DNA of 64,000 nt from Paenibacillus tyrphae (GCF_000722545.1 NZ_JNVM01000041.1:1-64000); one strand, 5' to 3'. Positions 38,103-48,006 are shown, counted from the stretch's first letter. A program made the numbers and translations. Notes: a model not told the origin generated them from the letters alone.

Positions 38103-38366
38103 CTATTCAATCGATCCCCCGAAGCGGGTCACCGTGTCTTCGGCTTGTCGAATCCGCGATGATTCGACAACGACCTGCAGCAAGCAGCCGGGACTTTCGG
38201 CTATTGACAAATGAGATAGTCCGCCGCCCAGAAGGGATGTTGACATCGGCTGATGCGGTTCCACCCCCGGCTCGATCTGGAGATCGATGACGCCCTGCTT
38301 GCGCAGCGCATCTATGGCTTGCTGCAGGTCATGTTCGCTTCGGAAAGACGCCGTAAAATTTTCCAT
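38103..38366 (-). CDS. Hypothetical protein
   Basis: An 87-residue protein, FRSEHDLQQAIDALRKQGV near the start and VVVESSRIRQAEDTVTRFGG near the end. The two alpha-beta halves look like a ferredoxin-like fold, similar in outline to general-stress proteins of Bacillus. No motif I can name. It is divergent from the M23 peptidase gene. Confidence 0.65.
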   Translation of the reverse strand: MENFTASFRSEHDLQQAIDALRKQGVIDLQIEPGVEPHQPMSTSLLGGGLSHLSIAESPGCLLQVVVESSRIRQAEDTVTRFGGSIE

Positions 38367-38673
38367 CGATTGTCTTCACACTCCTGTCACTTTCTCCGCC
38401 TTCATGTGGGATAAGATACGATTTTGTTGAAATCGGCAAAGTCAATGTGGTAAATTTATAAAGTAGTTTTTAACCCATTGGGTTATTGTCCCTTTTTTTA
38501 GTGTTTTTATGTGCACATCGTAAGCGAACCTGAGAACGTACGCCCAGACAACATGAGACTATAGACTTAGAGAGAAGAAACGTGTCATCAGGAGAAGCAT
38601 CGCATCCGTCGGTCTTAAGACCGGGGAAGCTGAGGTTCGAATGCGGCAAAAAACGGCTTAAAAGGAGAAGAAC
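38367..38673. other. Long leader region upstream of the M23 peptidase gene
   Basis: 307 bp without a gene. It holds a 15-bp palindrome TAACCCATTGGGTTA (38471-38485) followed by an ATTGTCCC and T-rich tract, and further on a likely structured RNA: CGCAT (38601-38605) pairs with ATGCG, enclosing CGGTC-TTAA-GACCG. No known riboswitch consensus is recognised. AAAAGGAGAAG is the ribosome site. Confidence 0.45.
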
Positions 38674-40245
38674 ATGAAATTTTTCAAAGGAGCGGATCGA
38701 ATCAAGGGCCTCTTGGACAAGCTTCGTACTCCAAGGTCTGCGGATCGGTCGAACAGTTTGGATGAAAGCGTAAAGCCAGCTGCGGTGTCGGAAGCACCGG
38801 GAGCGACAGCGCTTGAACGGATGAAAAATCGAATTATTTTACATAAATGGCTGGTCATCAAATCGGTCTCTGCGCTGGGCTTGATGGCGGCAGTTGTGGT
38901 TAGCGGACATGAATTGGTCGAAGCTAATATGAACGATTATTATCAGGTATATGCGAACGGAGAGCTGGTCGGAGTCGTATCCGATCCTTCCAAGGTCGAG
39001 GAATATAAGCAAAAGAAGCGGGAACAGTTGTCCAAGGGCGAGTCCGATCTTCGGATGGTCGTAACGGAACCGAAGCTCGAATTAACCCCTGAAAGGGTTT
39101 TCAATCACAATACTCAAGACGAAGCCGTGCTCGATAAGCTCAGCGGCTATTTCTCCTCGTACCCCGTAGGCGTGCAGCTTGTGGTGGACGGCAAACCGAT
39201 GGGGATCGTAAAGGACGAAGCGACGGCGAAGACCGTGCTGGAGCAAATCAAGAACAATGCGATCGCATCAATGCAAACGAAGAAGATGTCGGGGCGCGTA
39301 AGCATCTTGTCGGCGACACCCGCGGCGAGTACACCTGCGCAAACGGAGCTGCAAAAAGCGGACTTCGTGCAAAAAGTCGATCTTCAGGAAGTGAAGATCG
39401 AGCCGAAGCAACTGGTGAATCCGGAGGACATGCGCAAAAAGCTGGAGACCGGCGATGTTCAGCCGACGAAATATACGGTGGAGAAGGGCGATTGCGTCTC
39501 ATGCATCGCAAAGAAGTTGGATATTCCGAAGCAGGTCATTTATCAGAATAATCCTACGATCAGCGACGATATGATCAAGGTCGGCCAGCAGCTTGACTTG
39601 ACTGTCTTGAAGCCGACGCTTGCCGTGCGGACGGTCGAAAAAGTGGTGGAAAACCAAGAGATCGCCTACGAGACCGAAGTGAAGCAGGATGATAATATGC
39701 GTCTCGGCGAGTCCGAGGTATTGAGTCCCGGTAAGAACGGTCTCAAGAAAATGACCTATCAACTTACGAAAGTAAACGGGCTATTGGAGGCGGAGACGGT
39801 CTTAAGCGAAGAGATCGTTCAACAGCCGGTCAAAGCCGTCGTGAAGAAAGGCACCAAAGTGATCAAAGGCGAAGGAACGGGCAAATTCGCTTGGCCGGTA
39901 CTGTCGGCATCGATTTCAAGCACGTTCGGCACCCGTTGGGGCGCGTTCCATAAGGGTGTCGATTTGACCGGCAACCGCAACATTATGGCGTCGGATAACG
40001 GCAAAGTCGTGTTTGCCGGCGAGAAGAGCGGATACGGCAACTGCATTATCATCGATCATATGAACGGCTACCGCACGCTGTACGGCCATTTGAACCAGAT
40101 CAATACGAGCGTCGGCAAGATCGTCGAGAAGGGTGAAAAGATCGGTTATATGGGCAGCACCGGAGATTCGACGGGTGTGCATCTGCACTTCGAGGTGCAG
40201 AAGAACGAAACACCGGACAATCCGCTGAAATATTTGAATCAATAA
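38674..40245 (+). CDS. M23 family metallopeptidase with LysM and G5 domains
   Basis: A 523-residue cell-wall protein. One membrane helix near residues 60-80 follows a long basic cytosolic lead. LysM YTVEKGDCVSCIAKKLDI (about 266-312) binds peptidoglycan, G5 follows (about 318-400), and the C-terminal M23 domain has HKGVDLTG and GVHLHFEVQ, the zinc ligands. It likely cuts peptide cross-links. It lies just before walRK, which controls such hydrolases in relatives. Confidence 0.92.
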   Translation: MKFFKGADRIKGLLDKLRTPRSADRSNSLDESVKPAAVSEAPGATALERMKNRIILHKWLVIKSVSALGLMAAVVVSGHELVEANMNDYYQVYANGELVGVVSDPSKVEEYKQKKREQLSKGESDLRMVVTEPKLELTPERVFNHNTQDEAVLDKLSGYFSSYPVGVQLVVDGKPMGIVKDEATAKTVLEQIKNNAIASMQTKKMSGRVSILSATPAASTPAQTELQKADFVQKVDLQEVKIEPKQLVNPEDMRKKLETGDVQPTKYTVEKGDCVSCIAKKLDIPKQVIYQNNPTISDDMIKVGQQLDLTVLKPTLAVRTVEKVVENQEIAYETEVKQDDNMRLGESEVLSPGKNGLKKMTYQLTKVNGLLEAETVLSEEIVQQPVKAVVKKGTKVIKGEGTGKFAWPVLSASISSTFGTRWGAFHKGVDLTGNRNIMASDNGKVVFAGEKSGYGNCIIIDHMNGYRTLYGHLNQINTSVGKIVEKGEKIGYMGSTGDSTGVHLHFEVQKNETPDNPLKYLNQ

Positions 40246-40267
40246 GAAAGCTGGAGAGATAGAGGGG

Positions 40268-40309
40268 CATGGAAGTCACAGGAAACCTGGGCTTCCGTGT
40301 CTCTTTTTG
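40268..40309 (+). terminator. Terminator after the M23 gene
   Basis: CATGGAAGTCACAGG and CCTGGGCTTCCGTG pair imperfectly around AAA, followed by TCTCTTTTT. Confidence 0.65.
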
Positions 40310-40336
40310 CTTCAGGATGTGGTAAAATAATAGAAT
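40307..40336 (+). promoter_or_regulatory. walR: Promoter of the walRK operon
   Basis: TTGCTT (40307-40312), 18-bp spacer, TAGAAT (40331-40336), 97 bp before walR. Confidence 0.5.
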
Positions 40337-40432
40337 AGCTTACCATGGATAGGATATCGTTGACATTCGGCCGCGCGAAGTAAGGAGCGTAGTACGGATG
40401 CAACGCAGTCTCTGACAGGCGGTGAACGAAGC

Positions 40433-41170
40433 ATGGCCAAAATTCTCGTCGTCGACGATGAACAGCCGATTGCCGATATATTGAAATTCAACTTGGAAAA
40501 AGAAGGCCACGAGGTCATCTGCGCTTATGACGGCGCAGCGGCCGTGGATCTTGCCTATTCCGAAAACCCGGACCTGATTCTGCTCGACCTGATGCTGCCG
40601 GTCAAGGACGGTATGGACGTCTGCCGGGAGGTGCGGGTGAAGCTGAACACACCGATCATCATGCTGACAGCCAAGGATAACGAAATCGACAAGGTGCTCG
40701 GCTTGGAGCTTGGAGCCGACGATTACGTGACGAAGCCGTTCGGTACGCGCGAGCTGTTGGCCCGGGTGAAAGCGCATTTGCGCCGTCATACGAAGTCGGC
40801 GATGCCGGCGGCAGCCCAGATGCAGCCGAACGAAGAAGAAGCCCGGCAGGGTCTGCGTATCCAGAGCTTGTTTATCGATACGGACATGTATGTTGTATAT
40901 AAGGACGACGTTCCGCTCGATCTGACGCACCGGGAATTCGAGCTGGTGCAGTACATGGCCAAGAACAGCGGCAAAGTCATGACGCGGGAGCATCTGCTTC
41001 AAGCGGTATGGGGCTTCGAGTATTTCGGCGATGTGCGGACGGTCGACGTGACGATCCGCAGACTACGCGAGAAGCTTGAGGACGATCCGAGCCGTCCGGA
41101 GTACATTATTACCCGACGTGGGCTCGGGTACATGATGCGCAATTCGAAAGCAAGCGCCGGCGGCTATTAA
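40433..41170 (+). CDS. walR: Response regulator WalR (YycF)
   Basis: An OmpR-type regulator of cell-wall metabolism, usually essential. The 245-residue protein has a receiver domain with acidic pair at residues 8-9, phospho-acceptor D52 in LILLDLMLP and Lys in VTKPF; the C-terminal winged helix ends [22 protein letters not shown] and GLGYMM. Its operon walRKHIJ-htrC is complete here. It is expected to be phosphorylated by WalK. Confidence 0.98.
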   Translation: MAKILVVDDEQPIADILKFNLEKEGHEVICAYDGAAAVDLAYSENPDLILLDLMLPVKDGMDVCREVRVKLNTPIIMLTAKDNEIDKVLGLELGADDYVTKPFGTRELLARVKAHLRRHTKSAMPAAAQMQPNEEEARQGLRIQSLFIDTDMYVVYKDDVPLDLTHREFELVQYMAKNSGKVMTREHLLQAVWGFEYFGDVRTVDVTIRRLREKLEDDPSRPEYIITRRGLGYMMRNSKASAGGY

Positions 41171-41185
41171 GCAGAGGCCGCGCCG

Positions 41186-43030
41186 ATGAAACCGATCCGT
41201 TTCTTCCAATCGATTCAAGCCAAGCTGATTATTATTTATTTGCTGATGATTTTGGTCGCGCTCCAGCTCATCGGGGTTTATTTTATTAAGACGCTGGAAA
41301 CGTCGCTCAAAAACGAGTTTATCGAGAACCGGAACTCGCAGGCGCAGCTGCTCGCGCAGTATGCGGAGACATACCTGACGGAAAATCAGGAAAATAAAAA
41401 CTCGGACACGACCAAGAAATCGTATGCCGATTTGAACGATTTTGTAAACAGCCTCTTCGCGACGAGCAAAGCGGAAATCCAGATTATCGATGCGAACGGT
41501 GTCGTGCTTACGACGACCAGGCCGATGAACCAATCGGTCGTGAACAGCAAAAATACGCAGACCGAAGTAACACGGGCGTTACAGGGGATTAAGGATAACC
41601 AGCGTCTATTCACCGACTTCGACGGCGTCCGCAAAATCGTTATCGCCAAGCCGATTGGCTCGGGCGTCAAGGTGCTCGGCGCCGTATACATCATTGCTTC
41701 GATGGACGATGTCTACAAAACGCTGACCCAGATCAATAACTTCTTCATCTCCGGTACGTTAATCGCGCTCGCGCTTACGGCGGGTCTCGGCGTGATTTTG
41801 TCGTCCACGATTACGAACCCGATCAAGGCCATTACGAGACAGGCTACGGCCGTAGCCGAAGGCCGGTACGAATACGAGGAAAAAATCCGGGTGATGGGCG
41901 AGGACGAGATCGGTCAGCTCGGCAATACGTTCAATTTCATGATGGAGCGGCTGCGAGAGGCGTTATCCCTGAACGAAGAGGAGAAGGAAAAGCTCGCTTC
42001 GATCTTGTCCAACATGAACGACGGGCTGATCGCCACGGACGACCACGGACGCATCATTGTGATCAATCGGCGGGCGAAGCAGATCCTGCAGGTCAACGAG
42101 GATACGACGCTGGGCATGTCGCTTGGCGAGCTGCTCGGCATGCAGCAGGAGAAGATGCAGGTGCTGGAAGGCACGGAGGATCATTCGACGATGCTGCATC
42201 TGTATCATGAGGCCGAGGAAGATCCGCTGTTTGTTAAAGTGACGTATACGACGATTCACAGCAAGGGCAAAGGTTCCGCCGGGACGATTGCGGTGCTGCA
42301 GGATGTCACCGGTCAGGAGAAGCTCGAACAAGCGCGCCGGGAATTCGTAGCGAACGTATCCCACGAGCTGCGGACGCCGCTTACGACGATCAAGAGCTAT
42401 CTCGAAGCGCTGGAGGACGGAGCCCTGGAGGAGCCGCAGCTTGCAGGCAAGTTCGTCAATGTAGCAAGGAACGAAACGGAGCGGATGATCCGGCTCGTCA
42501 CGGACCTGCTGCAGCTGTCCAGGCTCGATTCGAAGCAGGCGATTATCAGCAAGGAAACGACCGATGTGACCGAGATGCTCGAGGAAGTGGCGGACCGTTT
42601 CTCGTTTCAACTGGAGCAGCGCATGATCGCCATCGAAATCGACGTCGAGAAGCACGTGGGCGAAATTATGCTGGACCGCGACCGGATCGACCAAGTTCTT
42701 GACAACCTGGTCTCCAATGCGATCAAATACACGCCGGAGGGCGGGCATATCCGCATTCATGCGGGCCGTAGAGAACACGCCGTGCTGGAAATTTCCGTTC
42801 AAGATAACGGCATCGGGATTCCGCGAAAAGATTTGAGCCGGATCTTCGAACGCTTTTACCGGGTAGATAAAGCCCGTTCCCGCAGCATGGGTGGGACAGG
42901 TCTCGGCTTATCGATTGCCCGGGAAATAGTGAAGGCGCACGGCGGCACCATTCAGTTGGAGTCGGAGCTCGGGCAAGGGACGCGGGTAACGTTCACGCTG
43001 CCGTATCAACAGGAGGAGGCGGCCGTATGA
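41186..43030 (+). CDS. walK: Sensor histidine kinase WalK (YycG)
   Basis: A 614-residue membrane kinase: helix near 15-35, extracellular sensor (about 36-180), helix near 185-205, HAMP, PAS (about 265-370), HisKA with FVANVSHELRTPLTTIKS, and ATPase with NLVSNAIKYTPEGG (N box), DNGIGIP (G1) and GGTGLGLSIAREI (G2). It signals to WalR on division and wall state. walH overlaps its stop by 4 bp. Confidence 0.98.
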   Translation: MKPIRFFQSIQAKLIIIYLLMILVALQLIGVYFIKTLETSLKNEFIENRNSQAQLLAQYAETYLTENQENKNSDTTKKSYADLNDFVNSLFATSKAEIQIIDANGVVLTTTRPMNQSVVNSKNTQTEVTRALQGIKDNQRLFTDFDGVRKIVIAKPIGSGVKVLGAVYIIASMDDVYKTLTQINNFFISGTLIALALTAGLGVILSSTITNPIKAITRQATAVAEGRYEYEEKIRVMGEDEIGQLGNTFNFMMERLREALSLNEEEKEKLASILSNMNDGLIATDDHGRIIVINRRAKQILQVNEDTTLGMSLGELLGMQQEKMQVLEGTEDHSTMLHLYHEAEEDPLFVKVTYTTIHSKGKGSAGTIAVLQDVTGQEKLEQARREFVANVSHELRTPLTTIKSYLEALEDGALEEPQLAGKFVNVARNETERMIRLVTDLLQLSRLDSKQAIISKETTDVTEMLEEVADRFSFQLEQRMIAIEIDVEKHVGEIMLDRDRIDQVLDNLVSNAIKYTPEGGHIRIHAGRREHAVLEISVQDNGIGIPRKDLSRIFERFYRVDKARSRSMGGTGLGLSIAREIVKAHGGTIQLESELGQGTRVTFTLPYQQEEAAV

Positions 43031-44310
43031 TCGAGAAACTGAAAACCGCCGCGCTAACGCTGCTGGTGCTGCTCAGTCTTCTGCAAAGCTACCTGCTGGC
43101 TTACAGCTACCCGAAATACGACCCGGTCAAGCCGGAGGAATACGTGAAAACCGACATCCTCGGCACTCATGCATCCCTGAAGGATATGCTGTTTCCGGAT
43201 CAGTTGGTGCTGCATCTGGGCAATCAGCAGCATACGGTGCTCTACCCGAATACCGTGAAGTACAATGAAGTGATGGAGATTTTGAAGCAGCGGTTTTTGG
43301 AAGGGTTCCGGAAGACAAGCGTCACTTCGCTCGGTTATAACTGGGACGATGTGCGGAATAAGCAGCAGGGAGTCGAGATCCGGTTCCGCGACGGACTGCC
43401 GATGAACGTTCTTCAGGAGGTTATGCAGCTGAAGGGCGATCTGCAGGGCGAGAACGACTTGATTACACGCATTTTGATTTTTGCCAAGGATACGAACGAG
43501 GTCAGAGCGATTCTGTTTACGGATACGGCGAACACGGTATACGAAGCGATCAAAGCCGACTTTACGGTGAAGGACATCGAGAAGTTCGTACAGACGGACG
43601 AATCGTTCACCCCTTATAAGGCGATGACCGGGGACTATTATTTGCCGATGAAGCCTCTGACGATCCCAAGCTTCAAGATGACGTATACGCAGTTCACGGC
43701 GGATCAATTGAAGCGTACGTTTTTTGTCGATCCGACGCTGACGCGCAATGTGACGGAGCGGGACGGCTCGGAAATTTATACGGACGGAAAGCGCGGGCTG
43801 AAGCTGAGAAACGAGCAGCACTGGATGACGTATACCGATCCGGTGGCCGCGACGGAGAACAATAAGGTCGATTTGCGTGAGAGTCTGTTGTCGGCCGTGC
43901 AGTTCATCAACCAGCATGGGGGATGGAACGGCAAGTACGGGGTGCAGAAGGTACCGCAGCGGCTGCTTCCAGGCAGTCAGCAGTATGTGTTCCGGCAGTA
44001 CTACGATTCGTACCCGGTCATCAATACGCGGAACGAGAATACGGGCTTTATGAAAATATCTTTGCAAAAAGGCATTGTAGCCAGCTACGATCGTTCACTG
44101 CTTACTCCCGATCTGCGAAGTGCTGTCCGTACCGAAGTGCAGTTGGCGGGAGGAGAGCAGTTGGAGCAGAAGCTGGCCGCGTTCGCTAAAAAGGCGCGGG
44201 TGTATACGATCTTCCCGGCTTACCGCATGGTCGTGACGGAGCAGGCAATGATTCTTGTTCCGGCCTGGGTCGCCGAGCTGCAAGACGGGACGTACGAATT
44301 TTTGGACTAA
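43027..44310 (+). CDS. walH: WalRK regulatory protein WalH (YycH)
   Basis: A 427-residue protein with one N-terminal helix (about 6-26) and a large extracellular part. In B. subtilis WalH and WalI contact WalK in the membrane and hold down its activity. Identity rests on operon place, topology, and YycH-like segments such as SYPKYDPVKPEEYV. It overlaps walK by 4 bp (ATGA). Confidence 0.92.
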   Translation: MIEKLKTAALTLLVLLSLLQSYLLAYSYPKYDPVKPEEYVKTDILGTHASLKDMLFPDQLVLHLGNQQHTVLYPNTVKYNEVMEILKQRFLEGFRKTSVTSLGYNWDDVRNKQQGVEIRFRDGLPMNVLQEVMQLKGDLQGENDLITRILIFAKDTNEVRAILFTDTANTVYEAIKADFTVKDIEKFVQTDESFTPYKAMTGDYYLPMKPLTIPSFKMTYTQFTADQLKRTFFVDPTLTRNVTERDGSEIYTDGKRGLKLRNEQHWMTYTDPVAATENNKVDLRESLLSAVQFINQHGGWNGKYGVQKVPQRLLPGSQQYVFRQYYDSYPVINTRNENTGFMKISLQKGIVASYDRSLLTPDLRSAVRTEVQLAGGEQLEQKLAAFAKKARVYTIFPAYRMVVTEQAMILVPAWVAELQDGTYEFLD

Positions 44311-44323
44311 GGAGGATGCCGGC

Positions 44324-45070
44324 GTGGAATGGGGACGGGCCAAAACGATATTGATATTGTCCTTCCTGCTGCTGAACGTGGTGCTCGGCATCCAGCTGTG
44401 GTCCAGCCGTGCGGACCTTCTCGATCTGGAGACGAACGCGATCGGGGCGGCGGAGGAGATTCAAAGGCTGTCGAAGAGTAAAAATATACAGGTGCCGCCG
44501 GATATTCCGAAGGATGTGCCGAAGCTGCGGGAGATTGTCGTCCGGTTCGACGATAATTTCAATCCGGAGAAGGCGGTGCCGCTGGCGGCGCCGTTCAAAT
44601 TCGATCCGTTGATCAGCAAGGGTTCGTTCCGGGACGTATTGGCGAAAACGGGAATTCCGAAGATCGAGTCGTACCAATTCGATCCGATGACGAGTCTTGG
44701 CGGTACTTATGTGTTTCACCAATTGTACGGCACGTTACCGATGTTCGACGTGCAGCTGAGGCTGTTCGAGAAAAACGGGCAAATCACTTCCTACCAGCAG
44801 GGTTATGTGGAGGTGCAGTCCGACGGGCAGCAGAAGGAGCAGAAGGTCATTACCGCCTATATCGCTTTGCGGAGTCTGATCGAGAACTACTTGCCGTCGG
44901 GAGCGGTCATTACGAGCGTCCGGCTCGGGTATCACGGACAGGTGTACAATTCGCAGACGTTGAATATGTGGCCGTCCTGGCGGGTGTCGCTGGGGAATGC
45001 GGACGGAGACGTGTATTACGTTCATGCTTTGAACGGTGCGGTGGAAGGGCCGCAGAAGAGCAAAAAGTAA
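44324..45070 (+). CDS. walI: WalRK regulatory protein WalI (YycI)
   Basis: A 248-residue protein: MEWGRAKTILILSFLLLNVVLGIQLW is the cytosolic lead and membrane helix, and the rest is extracytoplasmic (DUF2140-like fold) with FHQLYGTLPMFDVQL. GTG at 44324 has GGAGG 9 bp upstream; the open frame to 44255 overlaps walH. It partners WalH on WalK. Confidence 0.93.
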   Translation: MEWGRAKTILILSFLLLNVVLGIQLWSSRADLLDLETNAIGAAEEIQRLSKSKNIQVPPDIPKDVPKLREIVVRFDDNFNPEKAVPLAAPFKFDPLISKGSFRDVLAKTGIPKIESYQFDPMTSLGGTYVFHQLYGTLPMFDVQLRLFEKNGQITSYQQGYVEVQSDGQQKEQKVITAYIALRSLIENYLPSGAVITSVRLGYHGQVYNSQTLNMWPSWRVSLGNADGDVYYVHALNGAVEGPQKSKK

Positions 45071-45090
45071 GCGGCTAAGGAGTTTTGAAC

Positions 45091-45894
45091 ATGGGGATAC
45101 GGTTTTGTGTGCTGGGCAGCGGCTCGACGGGCAACGCCACGGTCGTTGCGACCGAGGAGGGCAAAGTGCTGATCGACGCCGGGCTCAGCGCAAAAAAGAT
45201 AGATCAGCTGTTGAAGGAACGGGGCATGTCGGCCAGCGAGCTGGATGCGATTGTGGTGACGCACGAGCATGCCGATCATATTAAAGGGCTGGGTGCGGTG
45301 GCGCGCAAGCACGACCTGCCCGTCTATGCCAATGAGAAGACATGGGCCGAGCTCGACCGGCAAATCGGCGAGATTGCGGAGGAGAATCGCTGCGTGATGA
45401 AGACGGGGGAAATGCTCGAATTCGGCTCGCTGCAGGTGGAATCGTACGGCATATCGCACGATGCGGCCGAGCCGGTCGGCTACTGCTTTTATCACGAGGA
45501 AGAAAAGCTGAGCGTCGCGACGGATCTCGGCTATATGAGCTCCAAGGTGAAGGAAAAAATTCAGGACAGCGACGTGCTCGTCCTGGAGTCCAACCACGAT
45601 ATCGAGATGCTGCGGATGGGCCGGTATCCGTGGAACATCAAGCGGCGCATCTTGAGCGATGTCGGCCACTTGTCCAACGAAGCGGCCGGGATCGGCCTCG
45701 TCGACGTGATGACGGCGAAGACGAAGCGAGTGTATCTCGCGCATCTCAGCCGGGACCACAACCTGATGGATTTGGCCAGGCTGACCGTGAATAGTATGGT
45801 AGAGGAGCGGCTCGCTCCAGACGATCACCGCGCCAAGCTGATGGACACGTATCATGACCGGGCGACGGAGTGGGACGTAGTGAAGGACGATTAG
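45091..45894 (+). CDS. walJ: MBL-fold metallohydrolase WalJ (YycJ)
   Basis: A 267-residue metallo-beta-lactamase fold protein with GSGSTGNATVVATEEGKVLIDAG and the zinc motif HEHADHIKG, later SHDAAEPVGY and HLSRDHN. In B. subtilis YycJ is linked to cell wall and DNA end processing; Staphylococcus relatives have 5'-3' exonuclease-type folds. The exact reaction is unknown. ATG at 45091 has TAAGGAG upstream. Confidence 0.93.
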   Translation: MGIRFCVLGSGSTGNATVVATEEGKVLIDAGLSAKKIDQLLKERGMSASELDAIVVTHEHADHIKGLGAVARKHDLPVYANEKTWAELDRQIGEIAEENRCVMKTGEMLEFGSLQVESYGISHDAAEPVGYCFYHEEEKLSVATDLGYMSSKVKEKIQDSDVLVLESNHDIEMLRMGRYPWNIKRRILSDVGHLSNEAAGIGLVDVMTAKTKRVYLAHLSRDHNLMDLARLTVNSMVEERLAPDDHRAKLMDTYHDRATEWDVVKDD

Positions 45895-46087
45895 CCGTTC
45901 CCGAGATAAGGGAGCGGGGATGAATGCTTTTGGAGCCTCGTAAGTAAGGATCGGGTCGGATGAAGCGCTGTACATAAACGGTTCGAGCAGGATGTCGCAT
46001 GGCGAATCACAAGGGCGGTTCAAGTGAAGCTTGTTGATGTTGTGTTGGGGAAGCTCCGTGTTTTTTGGCGGTCCGCGGCGAATGGCA
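45895..46087. other. Spacer between walJ and a minus-strand gene
   Basis: 193 bp in which I see neither a gene nor a clear terminator. Confidence 0.5.
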
Positions 46088-46318
46088 TTAATGCCGGTGA
46101 CGGTTGCCGTTGCTAGTCGGGAGGATGGACTGATCGGATGCCTCCAGCGTGTGGATTTTGGCGGCTAATTCTTGGGCGGTGAGAAGCCCTTTTTCCAGCA
46201 GCAGCTCGAGAATGGCTCCCAGTAAAAGGGAGTTCCGGTAATGGTCTTCCTTGAGGTCCGCAAGCTTGGCGATCCAAGCGACTTCATCCAGATGGGACGA
46301 TATGCGGCGGTTCGACAT
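46088..46318 (-). CDS. Small hypothetical protein
   Basis: A 76-residue protein, mainly helical: LADLKEDHYRNSLLLGAILE then LLLEKGLLTAQELAAKIHTLE, and a polar end with HRH. The leucine-rich middle resembles a dimer-forming winged helix or coiled coil. ATG at 46318 has AAGGA 8 bp upstream; ATGs at 46327 and 46324 are alternatives. No family known to me. It faces away from htrC. Confidence 0.62.
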   Translation of the reverse strand: MSNRRISSHLDEVAWIAKLADLKEDHYRNSLLLGAILELLLEKGLLTAQELAAKIHTLEASDQSILPTSNGNRHRH

Positions 46319-46401
46319 CTCCATCATCCTTCCTTGATCGGGTACAGGTTATGTTCTTATTCTAGTCTAGCTTTAGGAAAATCATTCCTCTTTTTTAGTT
46401 T

Positions 46402-46429
46402 TTGAGATTGTCAGATTTTGAGGTACAAT
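46402..46429 (+). promoter_or_regulatory. htrC: Promoter of htrC
   Basis: TTGAGA (46402-46407), 16-bp spacer, TACAAT (46424-46429), 64 bp before the chosen start. Confidence 0.6.
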
Positions 46430-46492
46430 GGATACAGCAGATTTTTCGGCCTCAGATGGGGCGCGGAACGGGATGGAACAGGGGGCGGCAGC

Positions 46493-47719
46493 GTGAGTTT
46501 GTTTGACGACGATTTTTATTCGACGAAGGCACCCCGAAAGGAGACTTGGCGCTTGCCGTCCAGCCGGTCCGGTATCAGGTTGCCGACGTGGCTGCTTCCG
46601 GCCGCTGGCGGGGCCGTTGTCACGGCGGCCTTGTTCATGCTGTTCGATCGGGAGGCAGGGCGCAATGTGATGCCGCAGGCGGTTTCGGTGATGGCCGCAC
46701 CGGCTCCAGGAGCGGCGACCGGCGGAGGCGTCGACACCGAGCGGCTGACGAGCGATTCAGTGGTAGGTGCGGCAGCAAAGGTATCGCCGACGATTGTGAG
46801 CATTATCGGCTCCCACCGGGAGGGAGAGAAGGAAAACTCGCGCGGCGGCGCGGTGGGCCTCGGGTCGGGCGTTATTTTTGTCCGGGCGGGGGATCAGGTG
46901 CGCATTGTGACGAACAACCACGTCGTGGAAGGGTTCCAGCAGCTGGACGTCATTACGATCACCGGCGAGCGCCGTAAGGCGACGTTGGTCGGGCGCGATC
47001 AGATTACGGATCTGGCCGTACTGGAGATTGACGGAAGCGGGATCAAGCAGATTGCCGAATTCGGCGATTCGGATGCGCTCAAGCCGGGAGAGACGGCATT
47101 AGCCGTAGGCAATCCGCTCGGACTCGGGTATGCGCCGACGGTGACTCGGGGCATTATCAGCTGGCCCAAGCGGACAATTCCCGTATCGCTTGGGAAGGAC
47201 GGCGAGTTCGACTGGGAGATGGAGGTCATCCAGACGGATGCGGCCATCAATCAAGGGAACAGCGGAGGCGCCCTCGTGAATCTGGACGGCAAGGTCGTCG
47301 GCATCAACACGCTCAAGGTCGCCGATATGGGCGTAGAGGGCCTCGGCTTCGCGATCCCGATCAATCAGGCCAAATCGGTCATTGAGACGCTGATCAAGGA
47401 TCATAAAATCAAGCGCCCTTACATCGGTGTGGTGACACAGGATCTGCAGTCGTATGCGGGCATCGAAAGCTTGAAGCTGCCGTCGGATGTCAAGAAAGGC
47501 GTTCTGGTGATCGAGGCCGTCGGTCCGGGCAAGGACGCGGGGCTGAAAACGAGCGACGTGATCGTAGAGTTGGACGGCAAGCCGGTTGATGGCACGCTGG
47601 CACTGCGTAAGTACATTTATGGACATAAAAAGATCGGAGAAAAGCTCGCCGTCACGTATTATCGGGGAGCGAAGAAGAACACGGTTCAGGTCACGCTGGC
47701 TGAGTTAAAGGACCGCTAA
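46493..47719 (+). CDS. htrC: HtrA-type serine protease (HtrC/YycK)
   Basis: A 408-residue membrane protease. A polar cytosolic lead MSLFDDDFYSTKAPRKE is followed by a helix (about 25-45), then trypsin-like domain with triad His in VTNNHVVEG, Asp in TDLAVLEIDG and Ser in NQGNSGGALVN. The C-terminal PDZ (about 305-400) is complete. It degrades misfolded exported proteins. GTG at 46493 gives the known N-terminus; ATG 46418 is far from it. It has its own promoter, so it may be uncoupled from walRK. Confidence 0.95.
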   Translation: MSLFDDDFYSTKAPRKETWRLPSSRSGIRLPTWLLPAAGGAVVTAALFMLFDREAGRNVMPQAVSVMAAPAPGAATGGGVDTERLTSDSVVGAAAKVSPTIVSIIGSHREGEKENSRGGAVGLGSGVIFVRAGDQVRIVTNNHVVEGFQQLDVITITGERRKATLVGRDQITDLAVLEIDGSGIKQIAEFGDSDALKPGETALAVGNPLGLGYAPTVTRGIISWPKRTIPVSLGKDGEFDWEMEVIQTDAAINQGNSGGALVNLDGKVVGINTLKVADMGVEGLGFAIPINQAKSVIETLIKDHKIKRPYIGVVTQDLQSYAGIESLKLPSDVKKGVLVIEAVGPGKDAGLKTSDVIVELDGKPVDGTLALRKYIYGHKKIGEKLAVTYYRGAKKNTVQVTLAELKDR

Positions 47720-47838
47720 CGGGATCAGGGAAAGCTGTAAGTCGCGGCCCCTTTTGGGGAACAATGAAAGCAAAGGCTGTCTAGAAGCGAAACGGTATGT
47801 GATTTTATTAGGGTTAAAAGAAAAAGGGGTCTTATCTA

Positions 47839-48006
47839 ATGCACGTAGTTTGTAAAGAGCATCTGGAGCTTGCCATCGATATGTTCGTGGACGAATACGA
47901 GGATGCGCCGGACATCGTGGACTTGGAGGAAGTGAAGTTTACGGGCTGGGATCCGCCTCCGCATTGCGAACGGTGTGCCGAGCCGGGGCGGTTCCTGGTT
48001 GTGTAG
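47839..48006 (+). CDS. CxxH/CxxC family protein (YyzF-like)
   Basis: A 55-residue protein, MHVVCKEHLELAIDMFVDEY at the start and CERCAEPGRFLVV at the end. C-K-E-H plus C-E-R-C make a likely zinc site, as in the CxxH/CxxC family found between htrC and rlmH in Bacillus. Function unknown. It lies 119 bp after htrC and may share its transcript. Confidence 0.88.
   Translation: MHVVCKEHLELAIDMFVDEYEDAPDIVDLEEVKFTGWDPPPHCERCAEPGRFLVV

Noticed and set aside
45022-46023. 333-residue minus-strand frame opposite walJ
   Set aside because: Shadow of walJ; its composition is that of an antisense frame and it has no ribosome site.
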